Shown here: piece after piece, positions 51,138 to 59,194 of the stretch
How positions within the stretch are numbered: position 1 is the stretch's first letter
How the letters are laid out: every line of letters starts with the position of its first letter
Source of the DNA: Woeseiaceae bacterium
GTDB lineage: Bacteria; Pseudomonadota; Gammaproteobacteria; Steroidobacterales; Woeseiaceae
NCBI GenBank assembly: GCA_021773035.1
Contig: JAJFKU010000059.1
Coordinates: 1 to 64,000, forward strand
Direction of reading: 5' to 3'
DNA length: 64,000 nt
Program-made: the position numbers and the translations under genes
The notes under the pieces: model-generated
Told to the model about the DNA's origin: nothing
Database searches by the model: none
The model's input: only the letters and a program-made list of their open reading frames with translations

Positions 51138-53204
51138 CTATTTTTCCGCGCGCTTCAGTGCCTTGTCGTAGCAAACCTCTAACTGCTTTAACGTCTTTTT
51201 ATTCGCTGAAAGCAACGCCTCTAACTCCACTAGACTTGGCCCAAAGTCCGACAAGTCGATTCCCCTCAGATTAGTCATCTGTATATCAAAATATTGTTGC
51301 GCGTTGAAGTTTAGTGCGGACTCAGACAAGTATTGAGATTTTAGATAGAGAGGTTGTGATGCGTATTCGCCATCATAGTCAAACCAATCAATCTCCTGGT
51401 CGCGCAATCGTATTTTTACGCGTTGCCGCAGCAACGGTAGTGGTTTTCGGAAGTCGTCATAAATCATTAATGAAACCTTCCCCGATGTCATGTGTATTTT
51501 GACAAGGTCTACACCATCGAGATCGCCATACAATTGCATGGCGCACCCGACGTAAATTCGAAGAATGCCCGGGAGGTTTGCCACAGTATTCGCGGTTACG
51601 ACGTATGAATGATCAGACTCAAGACGACCACAACCAAGACGCTCTCTGGCGTCGAAGCAGGCGCGAGCAATATTTTCAGTATTAGCGACTGAGAACAATG
51701 CTTGTTTGGCAAGCTCGTTGGCCACGCTCGGCTTAGCAAAGAACGCCTTGATGTCACGCTGCAAACTTCGAGGCATGCGGCTGTATGATTCTCGACGATC
51801 GAACAAACTTAACGCCAAGAAGGTGACTATGTCTTCGATGCGGCCGTCACGCGCGCTCGAAAAATCGACCTCGTCGAAGTACTTCGAACACGCGACGAAC
51901 GCTTTTCGGTGGGAACCGATAACTCGGCGCACTTCGTCACTTCTATCGAACTCATCGTTCGCTGGGACGCGGCCAAAATCAAGGCAGCATATCCAGAAGC
52001 TCTTGAACAGCTCGACATTGCTATCGATGATCGTCTGCGAATCAACTGCTGGCGCCGTCCTGTCACGCTCCGTGAGTTGTTTCCATTGACGTTGCACGCG
52101 TTGCCGCCGCGCCAGGAACTCTTGCTCCTCAAGTTTGTCTTTGAAAACGCAAAAAACGCCAGGACCTGCGGCCAGAGCCTTCTGCTCCAGAACCGATTCG
52201 ACGAAGTGTTTAAGCTCTGACTGCCCAAAATATTTCTGAAAGGTGTTCCTGGATGTAACCACTCCATCTTTGTATTCTTTGAACCGCCGCGTTGTAGATT
52301 CGCCCCCCAGTATTACTGAGACGACCAATAGTTTTTTGGATAGATCGAACGCGTCCTTCAAGACCATCACCCGTTCGGAGCGATCCTCAATTACATTTAT
52401 TACGAACCCCAGATTCACGATGTCCGCGGCACGTTTTTTTGAATCTGGACGATGGGCTGGATCCCACCCATCCACATCAACTCCATGCGCCTCGAGCTCG
52501 AGTATGTCGTGCCCTTTTCCGCAACCGTAGTCAAACACGCTGAAACTTCCGTCGAAGTATCCTACTCGCGCCAAGAAAGCCATTGGCGCGGATAGTTGAC
52601 TTCGATCAATCGCAGTTCTATGTCTCGCGATCTCGATCTCATCTTCAGCTCTCGGTTCAGGCACATCAGCGCCAAACGGTCTGAGGCGACCGTCGACTAG
52701 GCAGTATCCCTTCTGGGAGATCAGCTTCTCCCAATTTTTCTTAAACCCAATTCGATTAGTTGATTCGTAAAGCCCAGCGTCTTCGCCTTCTTTCGTTATC
52801 TCTTTGAATACGTCATATGATGGATGCGACTCTGCAATTAGAGTCTCCTTTCTATGCAAGATTGGCGGATTCTTGCTATCGACATAGCTAACTAGTCGAG
52901 ATGTGTTTCGGACGAGATCAAACGTCCTACTCTCATGCAACTGCGGATAACAGTCATCAAAGAACCCTGGATACGATAGGAGCGATACTCGGAAGTCCCT
53001 ACGAAAAAACTTAATGACGTTCCACTCATCGAGTTCGTTGGGCGCAATTTGCGCGATAAGGTCTAGTAACTCTTCTGGAACCGACGTAATTGCCGACCTG
53101 TGCAAATACACTGCATCAGGTAGCCGTTTTCCAACCTTGAGACTCCGAACTGTGGTCCGGTAAGCCGAGAAAGTCAGTGGTATGTCGCTCTCAGCTATGC
53201 CCAT
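51138..53204 (-). CDS. phosphorothioation-associated putative methyltransferase
   Basis: A 688-residue protein of the family found with DNA phosphorothioation loci. The N-terminus (TTVRSLKVGKRLPDAVYLHR) and FKKNWEKLISQKGYCLVDGR are typical of it. The SAM-binding motif is FSVFDYGCGKGHDILELEAH, and VDGWDPAHRPDSKKRAADIV follows. The last third is unassigned. It is convergent with sspA (34-bp gap). Its target is unknown to me; DNA or a system protein are candidates. Confidence 0.85.
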   Translation of the reverse strand: MGIAESDIPLTFSAYRTTVRSLKVGKRLPDAVYLHRSAITSVPEELLDLIAQIAPNELDEWNVIKFFRRDFRVSLLSYPGFFDDCYPQLHESRTFDLVRNTSRLVSYVDSKNPPILHRKETLIAESHPSYDVFKEITKEGEDAGLYESTNRIGFKKNWEKLISQKGYCLVDGRLRPFGADVPEPRAEDEIEIARHRTAIDRSQLSAPMAFLARVGYFDGSFSVFDYGCGKGHDILELEAHGVDVDGWDPAHRPDSKKRAADIVNLGFVINVIEDRSERVMVLKDAFDLSKKLLVVSVILGGESTTRRFKEYKDGVVTSRNTFQKYFGQSELKHFVESVLEQKALAAGPGVFCVFKDKLEEQEFLARRQRVQRQWKQLTERDRTAPAVDSQTIIDSNVELFKSFWICCLDFGRVPANDEFDRSDEVRRVIGSHRKAFVACSKYFDEVDFSSARDGRIEDIVTFLALSLFDRRESYSRMPRSLQRDIKAFFAKPSVANELAKQALFSVANTENIARACFDARERLGCGRLESDHSYVVTANTVANLPGILRIYVGCAMQLYGDLDGVDLVKIHMTSGKVSLMIYDDFRKPLPLLRQRVKIRLRDQEIDWFDYDGEYASQPLYLKSQYLSESALNFNAQQYFDIQMTNLRGIDLSDFGPSLVELEALLSANKKTLKQLEVCYDKALKRAEK

Positions 53205-53242
53205 CTAATCTCGATCCGTCCGAAACCGTGTTCTACTAGGCG

Positions 53243-53419
53243 CAAGTTGACTTTGGTCACAAGAAACTTCACGCGGGGCATTTAGCACAATTATTCCCGG
53301 AGGTTCTGCTGAGGCGCGCAAATGTGGCCAAACTTATTGACGGCGTAACGCCGGGTAGGCCGTGTACGCATAAGCCTATGCATGAAATCGTAGAGCAGCT
53401 TGCCGAAATTGAATTGTAA
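53243..53419 (+). pseudogene. gene fragment truncated by IS insertion
   Basis: An open frame reads VDFGHKKLHAGHLAQLFPEV, LLRRANVAKLIDGVTPGRPC, then MHEIVEQLAEIEL and TAA. I do not recognise the family. The stop is created by the IS terminal sequence that begins at 53415, so the original gene was longer. No start is visible upstream; a TAG precedes the frame. Confidence 0.4.
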
Positions 53420-53655
53420 ACCTCCCCTAATCAGCTCCACGCTGGATTAGAGTTTCTATGTTGATTGCTGGACTGTAGGTATTCCACAGGCGTCACGTCA
53501 TTCAGTGAGTCTTACGGTCGTTCGTTGTTGTATCAGACTAGCCATTCCTCGGTCATTTGTCGCACTTCTCTGGGCGTTCGGAACAAGTGCAGATAAAGCA
53601 ACTCATCTCGATAGGTTGGATTGAATCGCTCCTAGACAGACGCCTTCACCGGATT
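53415..53655 (-). pseudogene. IS3-family transposase (OrfB) C-terminal remnant with element end
   Basis: On the minus strand ERFNPTYRDELLYLHLFRT, PREVRQMTEEWLV, YNNERP, DSLNDVTPVEYLQ appears with internal stops (at least three). The bases to 53415 (TGTAAACCTCCCC on the plus strand) match the element end at 6285-6297. A second, more decayed copy of the same element. Confidence 0.8.
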
Positions 53656-53662
53656 GGGGGGA

Positions 53663-53902
53663 CTATCCCGAACTACGCATCCGCACTCCGGGTCCGCCGC
53701 CATTTTCGTCGATGAATTCGATGCCTGCGGCTTCGAGTGCTAGCCTGATAGCGGTCAGTGTCGCCTCGCGTGGCGTTCGGGCACCCCGTTCAAAATCAGC
53801 GATTGTCTTCTTGGTAACGCCGGATGACGCCTCGAGTTCGTCCTGCCGCCATGAGAGTAGGGACCGCGCTGCACGGCATTGGGCCGGCGAGATATCTTTC
53901 AT
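53663..53902 (-). CDS. XRE-family transcriptional regulator
   Basis: A 79-residue regulator with the helix-turn-helix WRQDELEASSGVTKKTIADF, followed by ERGARTPREATLTAIRLALE. It resembles phage-type repressors that combine HTH and a short helical tail. Two palindromic 13-bp sites lie between it and the rightward genes, so it likely represses itself and those genes. Confidence 0.88.
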   Translation of the reverse strand: MKDISPAQCRAARSLLSWRQDELEASSGVTKKTIADFERGARTPREATLTAIRLALEAAGIEFIDENGGGPGVRMRSSG

Positions 53903-53913
53903 TAGAACAAATT

Positions 53914-53962
53914 ACATTTCTAATGTTGTTAATTCAAGTTTAGTTTGCTACATTAGAAATGT
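53914..53962. promoter_or_regulatory. two operators for the XRE regulator
   Basis: ACATTTCTAATGT (53914-53926) and ACATTAGAAATGT (53950-53962) share the symmetric form ACATT-N3-AATGT and are reverse complements of each other. They start 36 bp apart and lie between the XRE gene and the rightward small genes. A further partial CATTAGAAC overlaps the XRE start codon. Confidence 0.75.
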
Positions 53963-54035
53963 AACTAAGCGGCCCGACAAGGTGCTTAGAACACCTCGCC
54001 GAGCCTGACCAACCCAACCTACGAAGGAGGTCGGC

Positions 54036-54149
54036 ATGGCTATGCCATCATTTACCACAAACTACGTACAATTGTTCATCGGAAACAGTCCTCTGACATT
54101 CGCATCCGGCCGGGTCGGCAATACGCTCCAGCCTAGGAGGCGGCCATGA
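54036..54149 (+). CDS. small 37-residue protein, translationally coupled to the next gene
   Basis: ATG 54036 follows AAGGAGGTCGGC, one of the strongest ribosome sites in the window. It encodes MAMPSFTTNYVQLFIGNSPL, then TFASGRVGNTLQPRRRP. The stop shares ATGA with the next start. No family recognised. It could be a leader peptide or a small antitoxin-like protein. Confidence 0.6.
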   Translation: MAMPSFTTNYVQLFIGNSPLTFASGRVGNTLQPRRRP

Positions 54150-54478
54150 CCGAGGATGACGCAGAGAACGGGGCTCAGCCGGACGAGATCCCAAAGGGGC
54201 TATTTGACGATGTGGAGGTGGAAATTCACCTGGCCATACTTCAGCGGGAGCGCACACCCGGCGCGTATCCGGACCACGACGCCGTGGCGGCGATGGAAGA
54301 ACCGCTTTGTCGCATCGCCGGTGCGTCGGTTCTGTTCGCCGATGTATGCATGCTCTGTTCAGAAGACCCCGCGCCTAGCCTAATGGGGCTTTCGTTCCTG
54401 GCCAATGCCATGCATCGCGAGTCCTTGAGATTATTCCGCCTGTATCACGGCCACACGCCCAGGTACTTTAATTACTAG
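54146..54478 (+). CDS. hypothetical protein
   Basis: A 110-residue acidic protein (MTEDDAENGAQPDEIPKGLF) with helical segments (DVEVEIHLAILQRERTPGAY, LFADVCMLCSEDPAPSLMGL). TAGGAGG lies just before ATG. It follows the 37-residue gene with ATGA coupling and sits right of the XRE operators, so it is probably regulated by that protein. Function unknown. Confidence 0.7.
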   Translation: MTEDDAENGAQPDEIPKGLFDDVEVEIHLAILQRERTPGAYPDHDAVAAMEEPLCRIAGASVLFADVCMLCSEDPAPSLMGLSFLANAMHRESLRLFRLYHGHTPRYFNY

Positions 54479-54657
54479 GTGGGCGGTAAGGTGAGATTGT
54501 TGATTTGAGCCACCATATAGGCTCTTTAAGTTGACTCAAAGCAACACGCAGCTGACTTCTCTACGAATCTGGACAGGTTGGCGACAAAAATTCGCCAATA
54601 GGATCCGGTAAGGCGTGGAATCTCCGCTGCTCCACAGCATTTGCGGCGAATAAGCAG

Positions 54658-54688
54658 CCTAATCTCCGCATATTTAGCGGAGATTAGG
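54658..54688. repeat. perfect 12-bp inverted repeat
   Basis: CCTAATCTCCGC, 7-base loop, GCGGAGATTAGG. A partial copy of the left arm (AATCTCCGCTG) lies 38 bp upstream at 54620. Confidence 0.8.
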
Positions 54689-54771
54689 CTTGCGTGTGCC
54701 GAGGGCAATTGAGCCGGGAGCAACCGATTGTATTGCTGTTATCAGAGGGCCCCTTTCCTAGTCGGACCCGT

Positions 54772-54801
54772 TAAGAAAGAATACCGGGATAACCTTTCTT
54801 A
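54772..54801. promoter_or_regulatory. inverted repeat upstream of second Fic gene
   Basis: TAAGAAAG and CTTTCTTA form 8-bp arms around a 14-bp centre, about 115 bp before the Fic ATG. A further dyad CCGGTCTTATAACCGG follows at 54840. Either could bind a regulator. Confidence 0.45.
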
Positions 54802-54916
54802 GCTAGGACTCGCCCCTCATCCGAATCGTATGTACTCAAACCGGTCTTATAACCGGCCTTATTACAGCGATATCAATCGCTTGCATATGATCTAACTAGC
54901 TGTTATTAAAGACTCT

Positions 54917-56146
54917 ATGCCTAGTAAGAAACCGGACATCGAAGCGGACATGAAAACGGTCCCGGATCGCGGTGAAGAGACCACCCTCATGGAGCCGCTG
55001 CTAATCGGCCACACCTCGCGGCACCGGCCCGAGTTGACCGACCTCGCACTGGAGTTGGCTCAGAAGTCCGCGGGGTTTCGACGCAGCCTGCCAGAAGGGG
55101 TCGTTAGCGCTCTGGCGGATCTGGTACGGGCAATGAACTGCTACTACTCCAACCTGATCGAGGGGCATAACACGCATCCAGTCGATATCGAACGGGCGAT
55201 GCGCGAGGACTACAGCAAGGAGCCTCGCAAGCGAGACCTTCAGCTCGAGGCCCGGGCCCACGTGACGGTACAGCAGTGGATCGACCAGGACGGTCTGGTT
55301 GGAAAGGCCGCGACCCGGGCTGGGATCTGCGAAATTCACAAGCGATTCTGCGAATTGTTGCCCGACGATCTTTTGTGGGCCGAAGATCCGGATTCAGGCG
55401 AACGCGTGCGTGTCGAACCCGGCGCCCTTCGGAAACGGGACGTGAAAGTAGGCAACCACGTAGCGATCAGCCCCGGAGCGATTCCTCGCTTTCTCGACCG
55501 CATCGAAGCGGTATATGGCGACGCGAAAAAGACCGAGACTTTGTTGTCGGTCGCCGCAGTTCACCATCGACTGCTCTGGATTCACCCGTTCATCGATGGC
55601 AACGGGCGCGTCGCGCGCTTGATGTCGTACTCGATGCTCCGCGATGCGCTGGACACTGGCGGCATCTGGTCCATTGCTCGTGGTCTTGCCAGGCAGGAGA
55701 GTACCTACAAAGGACACTTGCAAGCCTGCGACCTACCGCGCCGGAACGACCTCGATGGTCGCGGAAGCCGCAGCGAGGAAGCGCTCGTCGAGTTCACCCG
55801 GTTCTTTCTGCAAACCTGCCTGGACCAGGTCACGTTCATGGAAAGCCTGGTCGAGCCGAATCGGCTGCGTGATCGAATACGGCTCTGGGCCGAGGAAGAA
55901 ATGCGAGCCGATACGTTGTTGCCGCAAGCAGGGAAAGTGCTGGACGCCGTTCTATATCGTGGCGAGCTGCCGCGCGGCGATGTGCCGGAAATCGTCGGTA
56001 CGGGCGAGCGTCAGGCGCGCCGTGTTGTTTCCTCACTGGCGGACGCCGGGGTGCTTCAATCCGAATCTACTCGCGCGCCTTTGAGAATCGCGTTTCCTGC
56101 CGCGCTGGCCGGACGATGGATGCCTGGATTGTTTCCGGACGTGTGA
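54917..56146 (+). CDS. Fic family protein with C-terminal winged helix
   Basis: A 409-residue Fic protein. The catalytic motif HPFIDGNGRVAR lies around residues 223-234. The inhibitory motif is SNLIEG in YYSNLIEGHNT, upstream of the core (class II). The last 80 residues (GKVLDAVLYRGELPRGDVPE, GTGERQARRVVSSLADAGVL) form a winged helix, so this is the Fic-HTH type found in many bacteria. It would AMPylate a target and may autoregulate through the upstream inverted repeats. It is unrelated in N-terminal domain to the Fic protein at 35.5 kb. Confidence 0.9.
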   Translation: MPSKKPDIEADMKTVPDRGEETTLMEPLLIGHTSRHRPELTDLALELAQKSAGFRRSLPEGVVSALADLVRAMNCYYSNLIEGHNTHPVDIERAMREDYSKEPRKRDLQLEARAHVTVQQWIDQDGLVGKAATRAGICEIHKRFCELLPDDLLWAEDPDSGERVRVEPGALRKRDVKVGNHVAISPGAIPRFLDRIEAVYGDAKKTETLLSVAAVHHRLLWIHPFIDGNGRVARLMSYSMLRDALDTGGIWSIARGLARQESTYKGHLQACDLPRRNDLDGRGSRSEEALVEFTRFFLQTCLDQVTFMESLVEPNRLRDRIRLWAEEEMRADTLLPQAGKVLDAVLYRGELPRGDVPEIVGTGERQARRVVSSLADAGVLQSESTRAPLRIAFPAALAGRWMPGLFPDV

Positions 56147-56165
56147 CGCCATCGAACGGCTCTAT

Positions 56166-57377
56166 CTACGGCGATTTCTTATGCCGACGGTCAACGTCGG
56201 ACGCAGCCGCATCGCTGTACACAATCCGAATCTTCATTCCAGAACCGCCAACCAGACGACCGTCAGCATCTCGCCGAATAATCGGCTCAGGCAGTCTCTT
56301 GTTGAAAGCTGCCTCCATCTTCTTCACGAATCCCGAAGGCGCGCGATTCCTGGCCCGGCCCGCATAGCAGTTCATCGTTGCCCGATCGCTATGACCAAGC
56401 TCCTCCGTGACAATACGCCGCGCCACCTGGTCGCGGCCGGACTCTTCCGACGTGAGCGGATCATCTCGTCCGAATTGTCTTGTCAGTCCGCTCACGATTT
56501 CACCACGCACCTGGGCATACTCATGGCGAAACTTGTGTGACGTGATGCCGAGCGCCTTTGAGCTCAGTCCGCAGTACTCCGCGGTCACCGTCCGCTCCCA
56601 GCGCATCCAACGGGTCAACGAATACTCGTCAGGAATCAATGACCCGCGACTGTTGGTGAATCGCTTCAGCAATTCCAGGATCTGCCGCTTAACCGGATCA
56701 ATCCGTGGATCCATGATCACGAACTCTCCCGTCACCTCGTCGAAACGCGACTCGAAGTTGTAGTGAGAGATGGCACGCGGCCGGCCACCCTTCGGTCCAC
56801 GGCGTCGAGTTACGAGGAAGTAGTCGCCTTTGTCCTGCTCATGGGGCCGGGTCATGATCGCTTCCCGGCGCCGGAGTCCCCATTCGATCTTGAGCAGTTG
56901 AACGAGTCCGACCAAGACATCCTTCTCGAAGACGGCACACAGATAGGCGCCTACGTCGACACCCTTTGCTGTGGGTGTTACCTCTGCCTTGGCAGCAGAA
57001 GGAATATCGTAGTTGGAAGGATCCTCCATATAGATACGCGGATCTTTCGGCATGATGCCAGGCTTGTTCAGCGTTCTGCACAGCCAGCGAAGCGTGGAAA
57101 GGCGATTGCGTATTGTCTGACCGCTGATGCGGCCCTCCCAGTATTGAATAAGCGCGACGATGTCGCGCGGCTTGAGCCTTTGAAGTCTTTCCTTACGTCG
57201 GCCTGTTGCGTGCAGGTCGATGACCAGCGAGCGGACGAGATGCAGGAACCGCGTATGACTGGTCACCTTGGCCACACTCTTGTTACGTATCGCGTGTTTT
57301 CGATTGTGTTGGCGGCAGAACTTACAAATGTCGTCGAATAGCCTCCTTTGTGCTCGATTAATTCTTGGCAGTTTCAT
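56166..57377 (-). CDS. tyrosine recombinase/integrase
   Basis: A 403-residue integrase. The catalytic core is visible: Arg in GLRRREAIMTRPHEQ, H-x-x-R in TSHKFRHEYAQVRGEI, then EELGHSDRATMNCYAGRAR with His and the nucleophile Tyr. The N-terminus (NRAQRRLFDDICKFCRQHNR) is a SAM-like arm domain. AAGGAGAAAACTGAT precedes the ATG. Its 3' end converges on the Fic gene with a 19-bp gap. It is likely the integrase of the 53-64 kb element. Confidence 0.88.
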   Translation of the reverse strand: MKLPRINRAQRRLFDDICKFCRQHNRKHAIRNKSVAKVTSHTRFLHLVRSLVIDLHATGRRKERLQRLKPRDIVALIQYWEGRISGQTIRNRLSTLRWLCRTLNKPGIMPKDPRIYMEDPSNYDIPSAAKAEVTPTAKGVDVGAYLCAVFEKDVLVGLVQLLKIEWGLRRREAIMTRPHEQDKGDYFLVTRRRGPKGGRPRAISHYNFESRFDEVTGEFVIMDPRIDPVKRQILELLKRFTNSRGSLIPDEYSLTRWMRWERTVTAEYCGLSSKALGITSHKFRHEYAQVRGEIVSGLTRQFGRDDPLTSEESGRDQVARRIVTEELGHSDRATMNCYAGRARNRAPSGFVKKMEAAFNKRLPEPIIRRDADGRLVGGSGMKIRIVYSDAAASDVDRRHKKSP

Positions 57378-58394
57378 ATCAGTTTTCTCCTTAGTGTGAA
57401 ATTCTTGTCGTGCTGGATAAACGAACTAATTGCCGAGTAACGCCTCGGCGATCGAGTGGTGATGGGGCCCTGCGGATGGGGGACGCCGGCGCGAGGGCGA
57501 GCGTCACGGACCTTAAGCGAATCAAATAGCCAACCACGCGCCCGCACAGCCGATGGCTGAAAACTACGCGTGAATCCGGGCCCAACGCGGGGCCCGGTAT
57601 AGACCGGAAAGAACTCTAAGCACTTCTCGAACGTGGAAGACACCCGCAGTCACCACTGACCGCGGCTGTGCCCTGTCAGCCGATCGCCGCAAACGCGATG
57701 CGCGCGGTAACCAACTGACCTTCCGATATGAGGGCACAGACAGCGACGCTATTAGACGCTGAATATCCGAGAAGGCTCGGCAGCGGATGCTCGCTGCCTT
57801 TCGACTGAAGAGTAGAAACCGATACGCGAGTGCGCACCGATCCGTACTCGAATTCCTACTTGACTCGCTAGCCGCGCAACACCAAAGACATCAGTGCCGG
57901 GCCCGGATAGCGTTAAGGGCTTCCGCCCTTGAGACAGGCTCTGTGTTTTAACTGGGGAGCGACCAGTTTAAGAACGTGCAAGACGTTCTTGTGTTCAGCG
58001 TTAGTATCTGCCCACGTTGTCGATCTTGTCAATGCCTTTGCTATCTCACGCTACTTCACTTTTACGGCACGGTCTTGAGACCGCTTGTTTGCTGAGCGTC
58101 GAACCTCGACTCTGTCCCTAACTTGCCGTGACAAACGCCATCGCCGTTCACAGGTAGTCTGTCGCGCCTTTTTGTTGATTGTATTTCTAGCAACGAATGT
58201 CTTCACGACTTCTGGCCGACACATTGGCGATCACATTCAACACTGTACGACTTCTGGCGACGTCGACCTCGCGTTGACAGCCCCGGATGTGATCGCGGCA
58301 AGTCGTGGAGAAGTCGGCGAAGCCATAAACACTCCCAGTTGCACATTCATTGCCCGGTGTTAAACCGGTAGATGAATTTCAAAGGGAGAAAACC
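57378..58394. other. non-coding kilobase with hairpins
   Basis: About 1 kb without a convincing gene, lying between the integrase start and the next rightward gene. Stem-loops are AAGGGC-TTCC-GCCCTT (57915-57930) and AAGAACGT-GCAAG-ACGTTCTT (57970-57990). This is where an attachment site or a small RNA would be expected. Confidence 0.5.
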
Positions 58395-58871
58395 ATGTTT
58401 CTGGCCGGCTGTCTCAGCAAACGCAGCAGTTTCATAACGATATCTGCTGGCGAAAAAATATTTGAACACAAAGGCATCATCGTCAAACCCAAGGTCGTTT
58501 TGTTCGACGAATCGCGCAAACTGCTATCCATCGTTGAATGCGCAATCTGCTCAGATCCTCAAGCCCCCAGCGAGATCGATTGCCTGTCTGCACGAATATC
58601 GGCGTATGTCGTTGCTTGCGTAGTTAAACGACCCTCGTTCCGCAGTATCGACGTTCGGCTGTATCTTGGTTATCGAGGCAACGTACAAACCGAAATTGAA
58701 GCGCAGCTCCATGATACCGCCAGGACGATTCGGGACTACCAACGATGCCAGCGTGACCGCACCGGCCTTACAGGAGGAACAATCCCGACGGTCCCAGGGC
58801 AGGTTTTGGCCTACACCTTTTCCGCGTCACCGGGGTATGGAAAGAACGCTTGGAGTCACCGTTATGGATAA
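58395..58871 (+). CDS. hypothetical protein
   Basis: A 158-residue protein (MFLAGCLSKRSSFITISAGE). The start has AAAGGGAGAAAACC before ATG. Strands and helices alternate (IIVKPKVVLFDESRKLLSIV, SIDVRLYLGYRG). I do not recognise the family. Its stop overlaps the next gene's ATG, so the two are coupled. Confidence 0.6.
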   Translation: MFLAGCLSKRSSFITISAGEKIFEHKGIIVKPKVVLFDESRKLLSIVECAICSDPQAPSEIDCLSARISAYVVACVVKRPSFRSIDVRLYLGYRGNVQTEIEAQLHDTARTIRDYQRCQRDRTGLTGGTIPTVPGQVLAYTFSASPGYGKNAWSHRYG

Positions 58872-59151
58872 GTACGAATTCCTTTCCAATGCGTCCATTG
58901 CTCTGTTGATCGTCGCCCTTCTACTACGTTTTCTCAGGTCGAGCTTCTCGCCACCCGCAGACGCCGATACGCTAGATGAGTATCTGCAGCGGCACCCGGA
59001 CTGCCGGAGGCATGGCAGGATATGCTGTTATCGCTGTGGCAGTGCCAGCATCTATCTATACCGGTTGGGCTATGGGCCCGGATGGATTCAACACCTGCAC
59101 ATGTGTCGGCAGTGTGGCGCCAAGCTGTATCGCTCGACGATTGAGGTATGA
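58864..59151 (+). CDS. small membrane protein with zinc ribbon
   Basis: A 95-residue protein. One membrane span near the start (NASIALLIVALLLRFLRSSF) is followed by a zinc-ribbon domain: CRRHGRICCYRCGSASI and HMCRQCGAKL supply two CxxC pairs. It overlaps the previous gene by 8 bp. Function unknown. Confidence 0.65.
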   Translation: MDKYEFLSNASIALLIVALLLRFLRSSFSPPADADTLDEYLQRHPDCRRHGRICCYRCGSASIYLYRLGYGPGWIQHLHMCRQCGAKLYRSTIEV

Positions 59152-59194
59152 GCGTAGTACCAGGATGTTTTTCGACGGGAAAGGCCGTATCAGT

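Larger units (their letters stand above)
54479..54916. other. intergenic region with two inverted repeats upstream of a Fic gene
   Basis: About 440 bp without a gene. It contains a perfect 12-bp stem with 7-base loop (CCTAATCTCCGC/GCGGAGATTAGG, 54658-54688) and an 8-bp inverted repeat (TAAGAAAG...CTTTCTTA, 54772-54801). The first has no U tract and is probably a site or RNA structure rather than a terminator. The second is upstream of the Fic gene and could be its operator. Confidence 0.55.

Noticed and set aside
56839..57341. Open frames inside the integrase on both strands
   Set aside because: The integrase has complete catalytic residues; the others have no support.
58085..58363. 92-residue open frame
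   Set aside because: There is no ribosome site and the composition is Arg/Thr-rich without structure pattern. It looks like a chance frame in the non-coding kilobase.
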